Shown: positions 43,134-52,679, counted from the first letter of the stretch. The stretch is 64,000 bases of DNA from Alcaligenaceae bacterium (GCA_013416395.1 JACCEP010000003.1:248001-312000); one strand, 5' to 3'. Made by a program: numbers and translations. The notes: generated by a model from the sequence alone, not told the origin.

Positions 43134-44099
43134 TTGAAACTCGTTAATCAACTCAGCGTTAGCCTGCTGCTAACTGCCGGTGTTATCGCCGCACCCGCCT
43201 ACGCATTCACGCCCGAATCAAGCGACCCCATCAAAATCGTTGACAATAATTGGTCAAGCCAAAAAGTACTGGCTCGCGTTGCACAGCAATTGCTTGAAAA
43301 AGTCGGCTACGAGACCAAAATCGTGCCGTCCGACAGTCAGGGGCAGTTTGCCGCAATGGGCCTGGGCGACCTGGATTTGCAAATGGAAATCTGGGAAGGC
43401 ACGATGAACGACAGCTTCATGAAGGAAGTTAAGGCCGGCCGCATGGTCGATCTCGGCAGTCATGCAGCAACAACACGTGAAGACTGGTGGTATCCAGACT
43501 ATATGGAAGACATTTGCCCTGGTTTGCCTGATTGGAAAGCGCTAAATGCGTGTGCAGAAAAATTTGCTGCGCCCGAAACAGCCCCAAAGGGACGCTATCT
43601 GGCAGGCCCTGTTGACTGGATTAAACATGACAAAGAGAAGATCGAAGCACTGGATCTGAACTTTACCGTGGTCAATGCCGGCTCGGCCGCTGCCTTGTTT
43701 GGCGAACTCAAGTCGGCCGCTGCGCGCAAAGAACCTATCGTGCTGTTTAACTGGGCACCCAACTGGGTAGGCGCGGCGTTTCCCGGCAAATTCGTTGAAT
43801 TCCCAGAACATGAAAAAGCCTGCACCGAAGACCCGAAATGGGGCGTTAACCCAGACAAGACCTATGACTGTGGCTCACCCAAGGGCGGCTATCTGAAGAA
43901 GGGTGCCTGGTCGGGTTTCGAGAAAAAGTGGGCGTGTGGTTATCAGCTGATTAAAAACATCGACTTTACCGGGCCCATGATTGACCAGGCCGCTGCATTG
44001 GCGGATGTGGAAGGCATGAGCCATGACGCTGCTGCCACTGCGTGGATAGAAAAGCATCAGGAACAAGTTTCCGCATGGATGCCAGCCTGCGCTAAGTAA
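43134..44099 (+). CDS. proX: Glycine betaine/proline-type ABC transporter substrate-binding protein
   Basis: This exported OpuAC-family receptor of about 321 residues has a signal peptide ending at about APAYA. The mature start IKIVDNNWSSQKVLARVAQQ, the MEIWEGTMND segment and several Trp residues (EDWWYPDY, NWAPNWV) can form the aromatic box for a quaternary amine. The TTG at 43134 is chosen because AGGGA lies 9 bases upstream and it starts the signal peptide (LKLVNQLSVSLLL); an earlier start would add a Cys-rich, unlikely extension. A 12-bp hairpin separates it from proV. The ligand is a betaine-like osmolyte or choline derivative. Confidence 0.88.
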   Translation: MKLVNQLSVSLLLTAGVIAAPAYAFTPESSDPIKIVDNNWSSQKVLARVAQQLLEKVGYETKIVPSDSQGQFAAMGLGDLDLQMEIWEGTMNDSFMKEVKAGRMVDLGSHAATTREDWWYPDYMEDICPGLPDWKALNACAEKFAAPETAPKGRYLAGPVDWIKHDKEKIEALDLNFTVVNAGSAAALFGELKSAAARKEPIVLFNWAPNWVGAAFPGKFVEFPEHEKACTEDPKWGVNPDKTYDCGSPKGGYLKKGAWSGFEKKWACGYQLIKNIDFTGPMIDQAAALADVEGMSHDAAATAWIEKHQEQVSAWMPACAK

Positions 44100-44105
44100 T
44101 ACCCG

Positions 44106-44141
44106 ATTGTGCGTGGCTACACGTGTGCGGCCACGCACAAT
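44106..44141 (+). promoter_or_regulatory. Intercistronic hairpin between proX and proV
   Basis: A perfect 12-bp stem (ATTGTGCGTGGC / GCCACGCACAAT) has a 12-base loop, starting 6 bases after the proX stop. It has no T tract. As with the other binding-protein genes here, it probably stabilises the proX message or reduces read-through to proVW. Confidence 0.7.
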
Positions 44142-44302
44142 GCCTCTTGGTCTTCGCGCCACCATGCGCTTGGCCATCGTTCACTTTCTACACTTATCCG
44201 ACAACCTATAGTTTTAGTTCTGAGTCAGCTCCAATATCGTCATATCGCTGCTCCTGTCGGAAAGTGACCGCGTTTTTGCGCGTTTATTTGACGGATGCGG
44301 CT

Positions 44303-45331
44303 ATGAATAAATCAATAAAAATTTCCTGTAAAAATCTCTGGCAGTTGTTTGGCAAAGGCGCCACAGATTTTCTCGACAAACACCACCACAATCCAAGTGA
44401 CGCTGACCTTGAGTCCGCGGGCCTGATTGCAGCCGTTCGCGACGTCAGCTTTGATGTCTATGCGGGTGAGATTCTGGTCATCATGGGCTTGAGCGGCTCG
44501 GGCAAGTCAACGCTTGTACGAGGTTTGACACGACTTCTTGAGCCCAACGCCGGCCAGGTGTTGTTTGATGGGGTAGATCTTTTACAGGCTTCGCGCAGTA
44601 GTTTGACCGATATCCGTCGGCGCAAGATGGGCATGGTGTTTCAGAGTTTTGGGCTGTTACCGCACCGCACCGTACTGGACAATATTGCTTTTCCGCTGGA
44701 GATCCAAAACGTACCGAAAGCCGCGCGTTTGGCCAAAGCACAAGAACTGGTCGCGACAGTGGGTCTTGAGGGGCGCGAGCACAATTTTCCACGTGAACTG
44801 TCCGGCGGTCAGCAACAGCGTGTCGGCATTGCGCGCAGCCTTATTGGTGAATGCGATGTCTGGTTTCTGGATGAGCCTTTTTCGGCGCTTGACCCGCTTA
44901 TTCGTCGTGAGATGCAAGATGAGTTTGTCAGCCTGCAATCGCGTCTGAACAAGTCCATCGTGTTCGTCACGCATGACTTTGATGAAGCCGTGCGCTTGGG
45001 TGACCGCATCGCCATTATGAAAGATGGCCGTCTGGCACAAATTGGTACTGCCGAAGAGCTGTTAATGACACCGGCAGATGACTACGTCAAAAAATTCGTA
45101 CAGCACGCACCACGCGCAAAATTAATTACAGCGCAAAAAATCATGGTACCGGCAAAACCTGGAGACATTAACCTTGCCGGCAGCCAGATGACGATTAAGA
45201 ACACAGATGTATTGGAAAAAATCGCAAAGCGCGTCATCGAGGCGGATCAGGCCTTACCTGTTGTTGACGCTGCAGGCATAGTAGTGGGCCAGGTAAACCG
45301 AGAGCATTTGGCGAGGGCGTTATTCCAATGA
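44303..45331 (+). CDS. proV: Glycine betaine/proline-type ABC transporter ATPase
   Basis: This 342-residue ATPase of the ProV/OpuAA group has Walker A GLSGSGKST (about residue 61), signature LSGGQQQRVGIARSL (about 165) and Walker B DEPFSALDPLIR. An N-terminal extension (KNLWQLFGKGATDFLDKH) is typical of ProV. The C-terminus holds one short CBS-like segment (VLEKIAKRVIEADQALPVVD...), shorter than the usual CBS pair that senses ionic strength. ATG at 44303 is preferred over the longer frame from 44123. It overlaps proW (ATGA). Confidence 0.9.
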   Translation: MNKSIKISCKNLWQLFGKGATDFLDKHHHNPSDADLESAGLIAAVRDVSFDVYAGEILVIMGLSGSGKSTLVRGLTRLLEPNAGQVLFDGVDLLQASRSSLTDIRRRKMGMVFQSFGLLPHRTVLDNIAFPLEIQNVPKAARLAKAQELVATVGLEGREHNFPRELSGGQQQRVGIARSLIGECDVWFLDEPFSALDPLIRREMQDEFVSLQSRLNKSIVFVTHDFDEAVRLGDRIAIMKDGRLAQIGTAEELLMTPADDYVKKFVQHAPRAKLITAQKIMVPAKPGDINLAGSQMTIKNTDVLEKIAKRVIEADQALPVVDAAGIVVGQVNREHLARALFQ

Positions 45332-47568
45332 GCCAAACTGTCACCTTACCTAATAATGGTTCACGCAAAGCCGCTGCGGGCGCACACGCTTCAAACAAGC
45401 CAGCCTCAGCTACGCAGGCTTCAAGCAAGGCTGCCTCGCCTACGCAAGGCTCAAGTAATTCTGCCTTGGCTGCTCAAGTTTCAAGCAACGCCGCTCAAGA
45501 TGCAATCGCTTCAAATAAAACTGTCTCAGGTGCGCAGCAGTTAGCTGCACCCACCATTGCGGCAGGGCATATTGCTAACCCCGTTGCCACGTCACTGACA
45601 AACAGTGGCGTCAAACCAATACGTCATCGGCTTTTATTTTGGATCGCTGCGCTGGCGATTATCGCGCTGGGCCAATTTGCGGCAAGTCGGCTCGACTGGG
45701 TTGCACATTACCCCTCTGACTGGATTTTCCCTCTTAAAAACTGGATCGATGCATTCTTCGAATGGTTGGTGTACGGGGTTCGTTTTTTCGACGGAACATC
45801 ATATGGATTTTCACCGCGTGACGTAACGCGTGGCCTTGCATCAGTGCTGGCCTATCCCTTGCACTTGTCCGAGTCGATATTTTTTGATGGTTTCTCTAAA
45901 AACATTCCGGCACTTCCATGGATAACCGTGGCGGGCCTGGCGGCTATCCTGGGGCACTGGGTTGGCGGATGGCGTAGCGCGCTACTCGGCGCCGTTGCGT
46001 TTACGTACCTGGCCTTGTTTGGCGTCTGGCAGGCATCGATGCAAACGTTTTCGCTTGTGCTCATCACCGTACCTATGGTGTTTTTGATCGGTCTGGTGGC
46101 CGGCGTATTGATGAGCAAAAGCCCGCGTTTCAAACGGGCCATAACGCCTCTGTTTGATATCTTGCAGAGTATGCCGCCGTTTGCGTACCTGGTGCCTATT
46201 GTGGTGCTGTACGGTGTGGGCGATGTGCCCGCCATGATTGCGACGGCTTTGTTTGCGGTACCACCTGTTGCCCGTTGTATTTCACTAGGCCTGGAAAGTG
46301 TGCAAAAAGGTGTACTTGAGGCTGGCCAAATGATGGGCTGCACGCGCTGGCAGTTATTGTGGAAGGTGCAAATGCCAACCGCACGTTCCGTGCTCTTGGT
46401 TGGTTTGAACCAGGGCATTATGCAAACCCTGGCCATGATTGTGCTGGCTGCGCTAATTGGTGCATCAGGCCTTGGCAGCGAGTTGTTAACCTCGCTACAG
46501 TCGCTGCGCCTGGGCGAGGCGTTAGAGCAGGGCATTGCCATTGTTGTCATCGCCGTGGTGCTAGACCGTTTAAGCCGTGCTTACGCATTGAAGACACCGA
46601 AATATACAGACCCAAGCCTGGCATGGTGGCGACGTCACCCATACGTGCTGCTGGCACTGGTATTTTTGCTTGCAAGTGTTTTGCTTGCACGCGTACTGCC
46701 AGATCTGGCGCTATTGTCTGATGAACACAGCATTACCACAGCGCCATACTGGAATGCCGGGATCGATTGGATCAACCTGCATTTATATGACTCGGTTCAG
46801 GCATTTCGAAATTTCACGCTGATGGAAATACTAATTCCAACACGTAATTTTTTCCTGGCCATCCCTTGGGTTACTTTTCTTGCCCTGGTCGTTTTAGTCG
46901 GCTATCGCCTGGGCGGATGGTCTGTAGCACTGATTGCAGGCTTGCTTATTTTATTCCCGGCAGCAACGGGGCTTTGGCCTGAAACGATGACGACGCTGTA
47001 CATGATAGGTACGGCAGCCGTCATTTGTGTAAGCGTGGGCTTTGTCATCGGGTTAGCGGCATCGCGTACCGCAGGCTGGTCTCGTTTTGCGTCAGGCATC
47101 TGCGATTTTCTGCAAACCTTTCCGTCCTTTATTTACCTGATTCCGGTCGTCATGTTGTTCAAGGTGAGTGATTTGTCTGCCATTATCGCGGTGTTGATGT
47201 TCGCGGTCGTGCCGATGATACGCTATACCATCCTGGGTTTACGCGGCGTACCTAAGCCGATTATCGAGGCAGCAACGCAACAAGGGGCGACGCGGCTGCA
47301 GCGCTTGATAAGAGTGGAACTGCCGATTGCCTTGCCAGAGCTTATGCTGGGCGTGAACCAGGTTATCTTCATGGCCTTGTTCATGGTCGCCATCACCGCG
47401 TTAATAGGCACACAGGATCTGGGCGCTGAAATTAACGCAGCACGTTCGGGCAATGAAATTGGCAAAGCCCTGGTAGCAGGCTTGTGTATTGCGTTTCTGG
47501 GCATTACTGCAGATCGTCTGATCGGGGCCTGGGTGAAGCGTAAAAAGATAGCGTTGGGGGCTGTTTAA
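45328..47568 (+). CDS. proW: Fused tandem glycine betaine/proline-type permease (two ProW domains)
   Basis: This protein of 746 residues is about twice the usual ProW length. After a Ser/Ala/Gln-rich hydrophilic arm of about 90 residues with a repeated xxQASSxxA pattern, it contains two complete permease modules. Each has its own EAA loop: GVLEAGQMMGCTRWQLLWKV (about residues 330-350) and PIIEAATQQGATRLQRLIRV (about 640-660). The usual transporter has a homodimer of one ProW; here both halves are covalently linked, so one polypeptide would form the channel. The 4-base overlap with proV indicates coupled synthesis. Confidence 0.88.
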   Translation: MSQTVTLPNNGSRKAAAGAHASNKPASATQASSKAASPTQGSSNSALAAQVSSNAAQDAIASNKTVSGAQQLAAPTIAAGHIANPVATSLTNSGVKPIRHRLLFWIAALAIIALGQFAASRLDWVAHYPSDWIFPLKNWIDAFFEWLVYGVRFFDGTSYGFSPRDVTRGLASVLAYPLHLSESIFFDGFSKNIPALPWITVAGLAAILGHWVGGWRSALLGAVAFTYLALFGVWQASMQTFSLVLITVPMVFLIGLVAGVLMSKSPRFKRAITPLFDILQSMPPFAYLVPIVVLYGVGDVPAMIATALFAVPPVARCISLGLESVQKGVLEAGQMMGCTRWQLLWKVQMPTARSVLLVGLNQGIMQTLAMIVLAALIGASGLGSELLTSLQSLRLGEALEQGIAIVVIAVVLDRLSRAYALKTPKYTDPSLAWWRRHPYVLLALVFLLASVLLARVLPDLALLSDEHSITTAPYWNAGIDWINLHLYDSVQAFRNFTLMEILIPTRNFFLAIPWVTFLALVVLVGYRLGGWSVALIAGLLILFPAATGLWPETMTTLYMIGTAAVICVSVGFVIGLAASRTAGWSRFASGICDFLQTFPSFIYLIPVVMLFKVSDLSAIIAVLMFAVVPMIRYTILGLRGVPKPIIEAATQQGATRLQRLIRVELPIALPELMLGVNQVIFMALFMVAITALIGTQDLGAEINAARSGNEIGKALVAGLCIAFLGITADRLIGAWVKRKKIALGAV

Positions 47569-47627
47569 CGACGGCACGAACAAAGTCGGCTACCAAGACG
47601 CCGCCCCCAAGCAAAACCAACGCATTA

Positions 47628-48206
47628 TCAGGTGTGCTCCTGCCTGATCCATTTGGTAATAGCTGGCGCCTGGTAGTTTTCCATGGCAGCCAGCAGTGTG
47701 GTCACATCGTTTTCCACGATCAGCATGTCGCGATGGGCCTGCTTCAGAAAGCCCTCGGCCACGACATGGTCAAGAAACGTCGACAAGCCATCGTAAAAGC
47801 CGTTAATGTTCAGTAGTGCGCAAGGTTTGGCATGTTGACCCAATTGTGCCCATGTCCATACCTCAAACAACTCTTCCAATGTACCCAGGCCGCCGGGCAG
47901 GGCGATGAAGCCATCAGACAGCTCGGCCATTAACGCCTTGCGCTGATGCATGGAATCTACAATACGCAAGTCTGGCAGGCCGTTATGTGCAACCTCTTTT
48001 TCGACCAGAAAGCGTGGGATAACACCGATGACTTCACCGCCATGTGCTTGGGCGGCGTCTGCCGCCGCGCCCATCAGGCCTACCGACGCACCGCCATAAA
48101 CCAAGCCAATCTTGGCATCGGCCAATACGTGGCCCAGACGTGTGGCCGCTTCAGCGTAAATCGGCAGGTGGCCGGGGCTGGAGCCAGAAAATAGACAAAG
48201 TCGCAT
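47628..48206 (-). CDS. LOG-family protein (cytokinin riboside 5'-monophosphate phosphoribohydrolase type)
   Basis: This 192-residue TIGR00730/LOG family protein has the nucleotide-binding front CLFSGSSPG and YGGASVGLMG (about residue 40) and the signature PGGLGTLEE (about 103-111). Family members split a nucleoside 5'-monophosphate to base and ribose 5-phosphate. Activities in bacteria outside plant associates are often unassigned, so the in vivo substrate here is open. It is convergent with proW and divergent from the DUF411 gene. Confidence 0.9.
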   Translation of the reverse strand: MRLCLFSGSSPGHLPIYAEAATRLGHVLADAKIGLVYGGASVGLMGAAADAAQAHGGEVIGVIPRFLVEKEVAHNGLPDLRIVDSMHQRKALMAELSDGFIALPGGLGTLEELFEVWTWAQLGQHAKPCALLNINGFYDGLSTFLDHVVAEGFLKQAHRDMLIVENDVTTLLAAMENYQAPAITKWIRQEHT

Positions 48207-48337
48207 GGTACTGTTCCCTTTGTTCAGTTGAGTGTTTGAGGCAGGTAATTTTATGTGTGGATGGGGCGCGCGTCATCTGTAGTTACCATCGCTATTGCCG
48301 GACGTTCAGGTTTTGTATTTTCATTGGAGTAGGTTTT

Positions 48338-48754
48338 ATGAAGTTTTTGTTCTCAGCCCTTGTTTTGTCGGCTGCGTCGTCTTTTGCTCATGCGGCCGGC
48401 GAGGCCATCACCGTTTACCAAGATCCTAACTGCGGCTGTTGCACTGGCTGGGTCGAGCACATGGTAGACGCTGGTTTTGACGTTACCGCAATAAAAACAA
48501 CTGACATGGCTACCGTCAAACAAAAACTCGGTGTGCCGGTAGAGCTTGCTTCCTGTCATACGGGTGTTGTAGAAGGCACTGGCCAAATCATAGAAGGGCA
48601 TGTACCTGCAAACGTTGTCGAAAAAATGTTAGCTGCACCCTCGGTAAAAGGTGTTTCGGCGCCAGGCATGCCGTTAAACGCGCCTGGCATGGGCAAACTG
48701 GACGGCAATTTGGTTACCGTCGATTTCACCGGCAAGCCGTTTTCCAGAGACTAA
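48338..48754 (+). CDS. Exported DUF411 metal-binding protein
   Basis: This 138-residue periplasmic protein has a signal peptide ending at about AHAA (residue 20). The mature part starts with a thioredoxin-like strand and a cysteine cluster DPNCGCCTGWVEHM, followed by LASCHTGVV and a family segment EGHVPANVVEKML. DUF411 proteins are found in copper and other metal-resistance loci and probably bind metal with the CxxCC cluster. GGAGTAGG precedes the ATG. No copper ATPase or multicopper oxidase is adjacent. Confidence 0.88.
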   Translation: MKFLFSALVLSAASSFAHAAGEAITVYQDPNCGCCTGWVEHMVDAGFDVTAIKTTDMATVKQKLGVPVELASCHTGVVEGTGQIIEGHVPANVVEKMLAAPSVKGVSAPGMPLNAPGMGKLDGNLVTVDFTGKPFSRD

Positions 48755-48803
48755 TGGCATCAAACAGCCTGTGCTGGCGGTCAAAGTACAGCCGTTGATG
48801 CCA
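48755..48803. terminator. Inverted repeat after the DUF411 gene
   Basis: Perfect 9-bp arms TGGCATCAA (48755-48763) and TTGATGCCA (48795-48803) start directly after the stop codon, in the gap between two convergent genes. The 31-base loop and lack of a T tract make it a weak candidate for a bidirectional terminator. Confidence 0.45.
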
Positions 48804-48930
48804 AGTGGTGCTCGGTAATCCTGAACATAAAGCTGGTGCAAGATCGCCCCAAGTGCAGCTTAACGCAGCCCTTGTGTGCTGTAGAAATGCCAGCGGTCAG
48901 GCTGGGGTAATCTTGATCAAACCGGTAATT

Positions 48931-49617
48931 TTACAATTGAGCATTCAGTTCTCGCGCAAAGTCGGCCACGTCATTCAATGATGTTCCGATTTTGTGCGGT
49001 CGCACGCCAAGTCGTTCCAGTGGCAAACCGTGGCGGTTCAGCCAAATGGTACGGTAGCCAAACCAGGTGGCGGAGCAAGCATCCCAACAGTTCGAAGACA
49101 CAAACAATATATCGCTGGCTGCGCACCCAAATGTATCTGGCCCTAGCTGATAGGCTTCTGGCGCAGTTTTAAATCGGCGCACGGTATCAACGCTGAGAAT
49201 GTGAACGAAAAATTCACCAAGGCCTGAGGCCGTCACAGCCTGGTCCAGCATGCGTGGCGTGCCGTTTGACAGTATCGCCAATGGAATACCCATGGTTTTT
49301 AGCTGTTCCAGAGCCTGGGCGTTTTCCGCAAAGGCGGTCAACTCGGCATAGGCACCCATCAAACGCTCCCGTGCATGCGTAGTCAACGTCTGTGCCAGCC
49401 TTTCACAGGCGAACTCAAGCGCGTCTTCGGTTACCTGCCAGAAATCAGCATAGTGATCACATAAGGTGCGCAAACGCGTGTATTCGATCTGTTTGTCACG
49501 CCAAATGTTGGCAAGCTGGGCGCCATGTCGGGGGAATAGCTCTTCAGCCAGTGCCTCGACAGAATAAACATCGAACAATGTGCCATAGGCGTCAAATGCA
49601 ATACCTTTGATGGGCAT
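48931..49617 (-). CDS. Haloacid dehalogenase, type II (L-2-haloacid dehalogenase family)
   Basis: This 228-residue HAD hydrolase has motif I FDAYGTLFDV with the nucleophilic Asp (about residue 8), motif II LSNGTPRML (about 116), and motif III/IV FVSSNCWDACSATWFGYRTIW (about 172-192). The SSNxWD segment is diagnostic for type II haloacid dehalogenases, which hydrolyse L-2-haloalkanoic acids to D-2-hydroxyacids. It stands alone, with no regulator or haloacid permease adjacent. Activity on true haloacids is likely by family but not proven by the sequence. Confidence 0.88.
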   Translation of the reverse strand: MPIKGIAFDAYGTLFDVYSVEALAEELFPRHGAQLANIWRDKQIEYTRLRTLCDHYADFWQVTEDALEFACERLAQTLTTHARERLMGAYAELTAFAENAQALEQLKTMGIPLAILSNGTPRMLDQAVTASGLGEFFVHILSVDTVRRFKTAPEAYQLGPDTFGCAASDILFVSSNCWDACSATWFGYRTIWLNRHGLPLERLGVRPHKIGTSLNDVADFARELNAQL

Positions 49618-49780
49618 GCGGTCTCCTTGTTTTTACTTAGTGGCGTAGAACGGTTGCGCGTCAGGACTCTGATGTGGCTCAATGCCCGCGCTCACAATTA
49701 AAGCTATGCTAAGCATATAGGTAATTCGTAGGTGTCGGCGGATACGGAAGCCCGCGTGGCTGCCGCAGCCAGGAGTGAAC

Positions 49781-51334
49781 ATGCAAGATCAGAGCGCCAT
49801 TCTCGCATTCTTGACAAATCCAAGCAGCTACGGAGATCCGACGCTGCGCATTCACACGAAGCCAACGCATATATCCTTCATTATTTTCGTGGGATCGCGG
49901 GTTTTTAAGTTGAAGCGCGCGGTGCGACTGCCCTATGTCGATTTCTCTACCGTCGATAGGCGGCTGGAGGCCTGTAAACGCGAATTGGTTTTGAACCGGC
50001 GCACGGCGCCACGTATTTACATTGCTGTGCGACATATTACGCTTGAGGCAGATGGTAGCCTGATGTTCGACGGGCAGGGCACGCTGCTTGATGCCGTCGT
50101 TGAAATGGTTCGTTTTGACGAAGACACGTTATTCGACAGACTGGCCACTCAAGGTCGTTTGACACCTTTCGCGCTGACCCAGTTGGCACGCACTATTGCT
50201 CACTTTCACGCCAATGCTGAGGTTGCACTTGATCATGCGGGTGCTGCACGCATGGCAGCGGTGCTCGATACCAACGCAAAGTCACTGGCAAGCAGCGGGC
50301 TTTTCCCTTACGAAACGATTGCGTCACTGACCACGGGGTTATGGCGATCTTTCGACGAGCATGTCCCTCTTTTAAATGCCCGCGCGCGCGCAGGTAAAGT
50401 GCGGCGCTGTCATGGGGATATGCACTTGCGCAACATTTGCATGGTGCAAGGCGTTCCGACCTTATTCGATTGCATGGAGTTTGACGAAACCCTCGCCACC
50501 ATTGATGTCCTCTACGATCTGGCTTTTCTGCTCATGGATTTGTGGCAAAAAGGGATGGAGCGCGAAGCTAATCTTGTTTTTAACCGCTACCTGGACGACT
50601 GCGATGAGGTAGACGGGCTGGCATTGTTGCCATTTTTCATGTCGCTGCGGGCCACGATCCGGGCCCATGTCACGGTAGAGCAGGCCTTGCAGACTACCGG
50701 GCAAGCACGTGATGGGCTGGTGGACGAAGCAATGTCGTACGCGGCGTTGGCGCTTCGTCTGTTAACACCTGCATCTGCTTCCCTGGTTGCAATTGGTGGA
50801 CTGAGCGGCACGGGCAAGTCAAGCGTCGCGGCCGCCATCGCATGCAAAATCGGATCAGCGCCTGGTGCGCGCATACTGGCCTCTGACCGCATCCGCAAGC
50901 ACAGTTATGGCGTGGTCGCAGAAGCCCGCTTGCCAGAGCGGGCGTACCAGCCCGAGATATCGACGCACGTGTATGCGACGTTAGCGCAAAATGCACAAAA
51001 GGTACTGGCGAACAATCATGGCGTAGTGGCCGATGCGGTATTCGACCTGCCCATAGAGCGCGAACGCATTGAGGACGCTGCAAGCGATACAGGGGTGCGC
51101 TTCACGGGTTTCTGGCTGTACGCCCAGCCTGATCAATTGCTTTCACGGGTGGAGCAACGCGTCGGTGACCCGTCCGATGCAACGGCTGAAGTCGTACGCG
51201 CACAGCTTGCGAGTGACATCGGCAGGCCCACCTGGTTTCGCATTGATGCGGGTGGCAACATCGACAACACGGTGGCACAAGTAACCAAGGTGCTGGGAGA
51301 ACGCTCAGTCACATTTAGTCAGCACCTATCTTAA
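49781..51334 (+). CDS. Two-domain kinase: aminoglycoside-phosphotransferase-like plus AAA/P-loop kinase
   Basis: This protein of 517 residues has an N-terminal APH-type domain (about 1-320; the catalytic HGDMHLRN loop is near residue 210, followed by the metal-binding FDCMEFDE). The C-terminal P-loop kinase domain has Walker A GGLSGTGKSS (about residues 340-350). This fusion is known as a conserved family in proteobacteria (COG2187-COG0645), and its substrate is unknown. AGGAG lies 5 bases before the ATG at 49781. It is monocistronic. Confidence 0.82.
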   Translation: MQDQSAILAFLTNPSSYGDPTLRIHTKPTHISFIIFVGSRVFKLKRAVRLPYVDFSTVDRRLEACKRELVLNRRTAPRIYIAVRHITLEADGSLMFDGQGTLLDAVVEMVRFDEDTLFDRLATQGRLTPFALTQLARTIAHFHANAEVALDHAGAARMAAVLDTNAKSLASSGLFPYETIASLTTGLWRSFDEHVPLLNARARAGKVRRCHGDMHLRNICMVQGVPTLFDCMEFDETLATIDVLYDLAFLLMDLWQKGMEREANLVFNRYLDDCDEVDGLALLPFFMSLRATIRAHVTVEQALQTTGQARDGLVDEAMSYAALALRLLTPASASLVAIGGLSGTGKSSVAAAIACKIGSAPGARILASDRIRKHSYGVVAEARLPERAYQPEISTHVYATLAQNAQKVLANNHGVVADAVFDLPIERERIEDAASDTGVRFTGFWLYAQPDQLLSRVEQRVGDPSDATAEVVRAQLASDIGRPTWFRIDAGGNIDNTVAQVTKVLGERSVTFSQHLS

Positions 51335-51412
51335 GTTTTATTTACCTTGCTTTTCTTTGACACGCACAGCGTCGTTGTTGAAGATAAACATCTTTACTGA
51401 CGGAGAACCAAC

Positions 51413-51964
51413 ATGAAACAAGCTATCAAGATGATCGCAGCGGGCCTGGCCATCGCAGCGCCACTGGCTGTCTGGTCTCAACCTCAGGATCTGGCGCCAA
51501 ACATGATGCCCGGCAACACTTACGGTCAAGGGATGATGGGTAGCCATGGTCAAGGAATGATGAGGGGTAATGGTTCAGACATGATGGGCGGGTTTGGGCC
51601 AGGCATGATGGACCCTTACACGATGGGTGGTTACGGCCCAGGCATGATGGGAGACTGTGGCCCCGGTAATTACCGCGGGGGTGGCGGCGTGCCCGATCTC
51701 ACTGCCGAGCAACAAACCAAAATCCAGGCAATTCAGGAGCAGTTTCGGGGCAAGCAGTGGGAACTCATGGGCAAGATGCGTGAGCTTAGTCTGCGTTCGG
51801 GCATGATGGGTGCAGGCCGTGAAACGTTCGACGAGCCGGCGGCCCGCAAGGCCTACGATGAAATGGCCGCGCTGCGCAAACAGATGTTCGAAAACCGTCT
51901 GGATGCCCGCAAGAAAATCGACGCCTTATTGACCGACAAACAGCGTGAACAGCGAGCTCGTTGA
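51413..51964 (+). CDS. Spy/CpxP-like periplasmic protein with Met/Gly-rich N-terminus
   Basis: This 183-residue exported protein has a signal peptide to about AVWSQ. A low-complexity segment (about residues 30-85) carries repeated GMM motifs (GQGMMGSHGQGMMRG and similar). An LTxxQ-type helical domain follows (DLTAEQQTKIQAIQEQF, then a second motif LLTDKQREQ near the end). Spy/CpxP proteins are periplasmic chaperones or stress sensors. Methionine-rich stretches often bind copper(I) or silver(I), so a metal link is plausible. A good AGGAG-like site precedes the ATG. Confidence 0.82.
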   Translation: MKQAIKMIAAGLAIAAPLAVWSQPQDLAPNMMPGNTYGQGMMGSHGQGMMRGNGSDMMGGFGPGMMDPYTMGGYGPGMMGDCGPGNYRGGGGVPDLTAEQQTKIQAIQEQFRGKQWELMGKMRELSLRSGMMGAGRETFDEPAARKAYDEMAALRKQMFENRLDARKKIDALLTDKQREQRAR

Positions 51965-52155
51965 TTTTGCCTTAATGAGATCGACGTACGCACTGTAAAC
52001 CGCACATTCCAAGCTAGTTGGGCGAGATGTTGCACGCGGGCTCGTTCATAAAGCCCGCGTATTGCAGATCAAGCATATTGCGCCCAAACAGCCCGGGCCA
52101 GAAAAGCCTTCAATTAAAGAATAGTTCATTCATGCACAACGCGAGGATAAAAACC

Positions 52156-52560
52156 ATGAGCACCCCTGAAAACACCCTTACAAAAGAACAGATCAGGTAC
52201 TTCGAACAACGGTTCGACACGCGCAAAGCCCTTTTGCTCGATGAAATCCGGCAGGTGCTGGCACGCTCCAAAAGCGAGCACGATGTTGAACTCCTAGTCG
52301 GTGAGGGCGACCCGGGCGATGCAGCCGCTGAATCCTTGCTGCGCGGCATTACCGAAGCCGAGGTCGTACGCGATGTAGAAGAAGTGCGTGACATCGTTGC
52401 AGCAAGACAGCGTTTGGCAGCGGGGCGATACGGCCTATGCATCAACTGCGGCGAACCCATCCGGTTCAAGCGGCTGGATGCGTATCCAAGTGCCAAACGT
52501 TGCTACACCTGCCAGGTAAGCCACGAAGAACGCCGATCAGCTTCACCTTATACGGCTTGA
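52156..52560 (+). CDS. DksA/TraR-family zinc-finger protein
   Basis: This protein of 134 residues has a coiled-coil arm whose tip carries GEGDPGDAAAE, the acidic DxxDxA pattern that DksA inserts into the RNA polymerase secondary channel. A C4 zinc finger follows (CINCGEP and CYTC, about residues 95-120). It is shorter than housekeeping DksA and is probably a paralogue that tunes transcription under stress. ATG at 52156 is used; an upstream ATG at 52132 is also in frame. It sits beside a Spy-like gene and mgtA. Confidence 0.85.
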   Translation: MSTPENTLTKEQIRYFEQRFDTRKALLLDEIRQVLARSKSEHDVELLVGEGDPGDAAAESLLRGITEAEVVRDVEEVRDIVAARQRLAAGRYGLCINCGEPIRFKRLDAYPSAKRCYTCQVSHEERRSASPYTA

Positions 52561-52679
52561 TGGCCCAGTTTGAAATGTGGGTTTTTTGCTAACTCTTAGT
52601 AAGCAAAACAGAGCAAAGCTAAACCACGCAGTGGTCGGTTTTAAAGATGATGCATAAGTCACAGCAAGCGAGGATGGTT

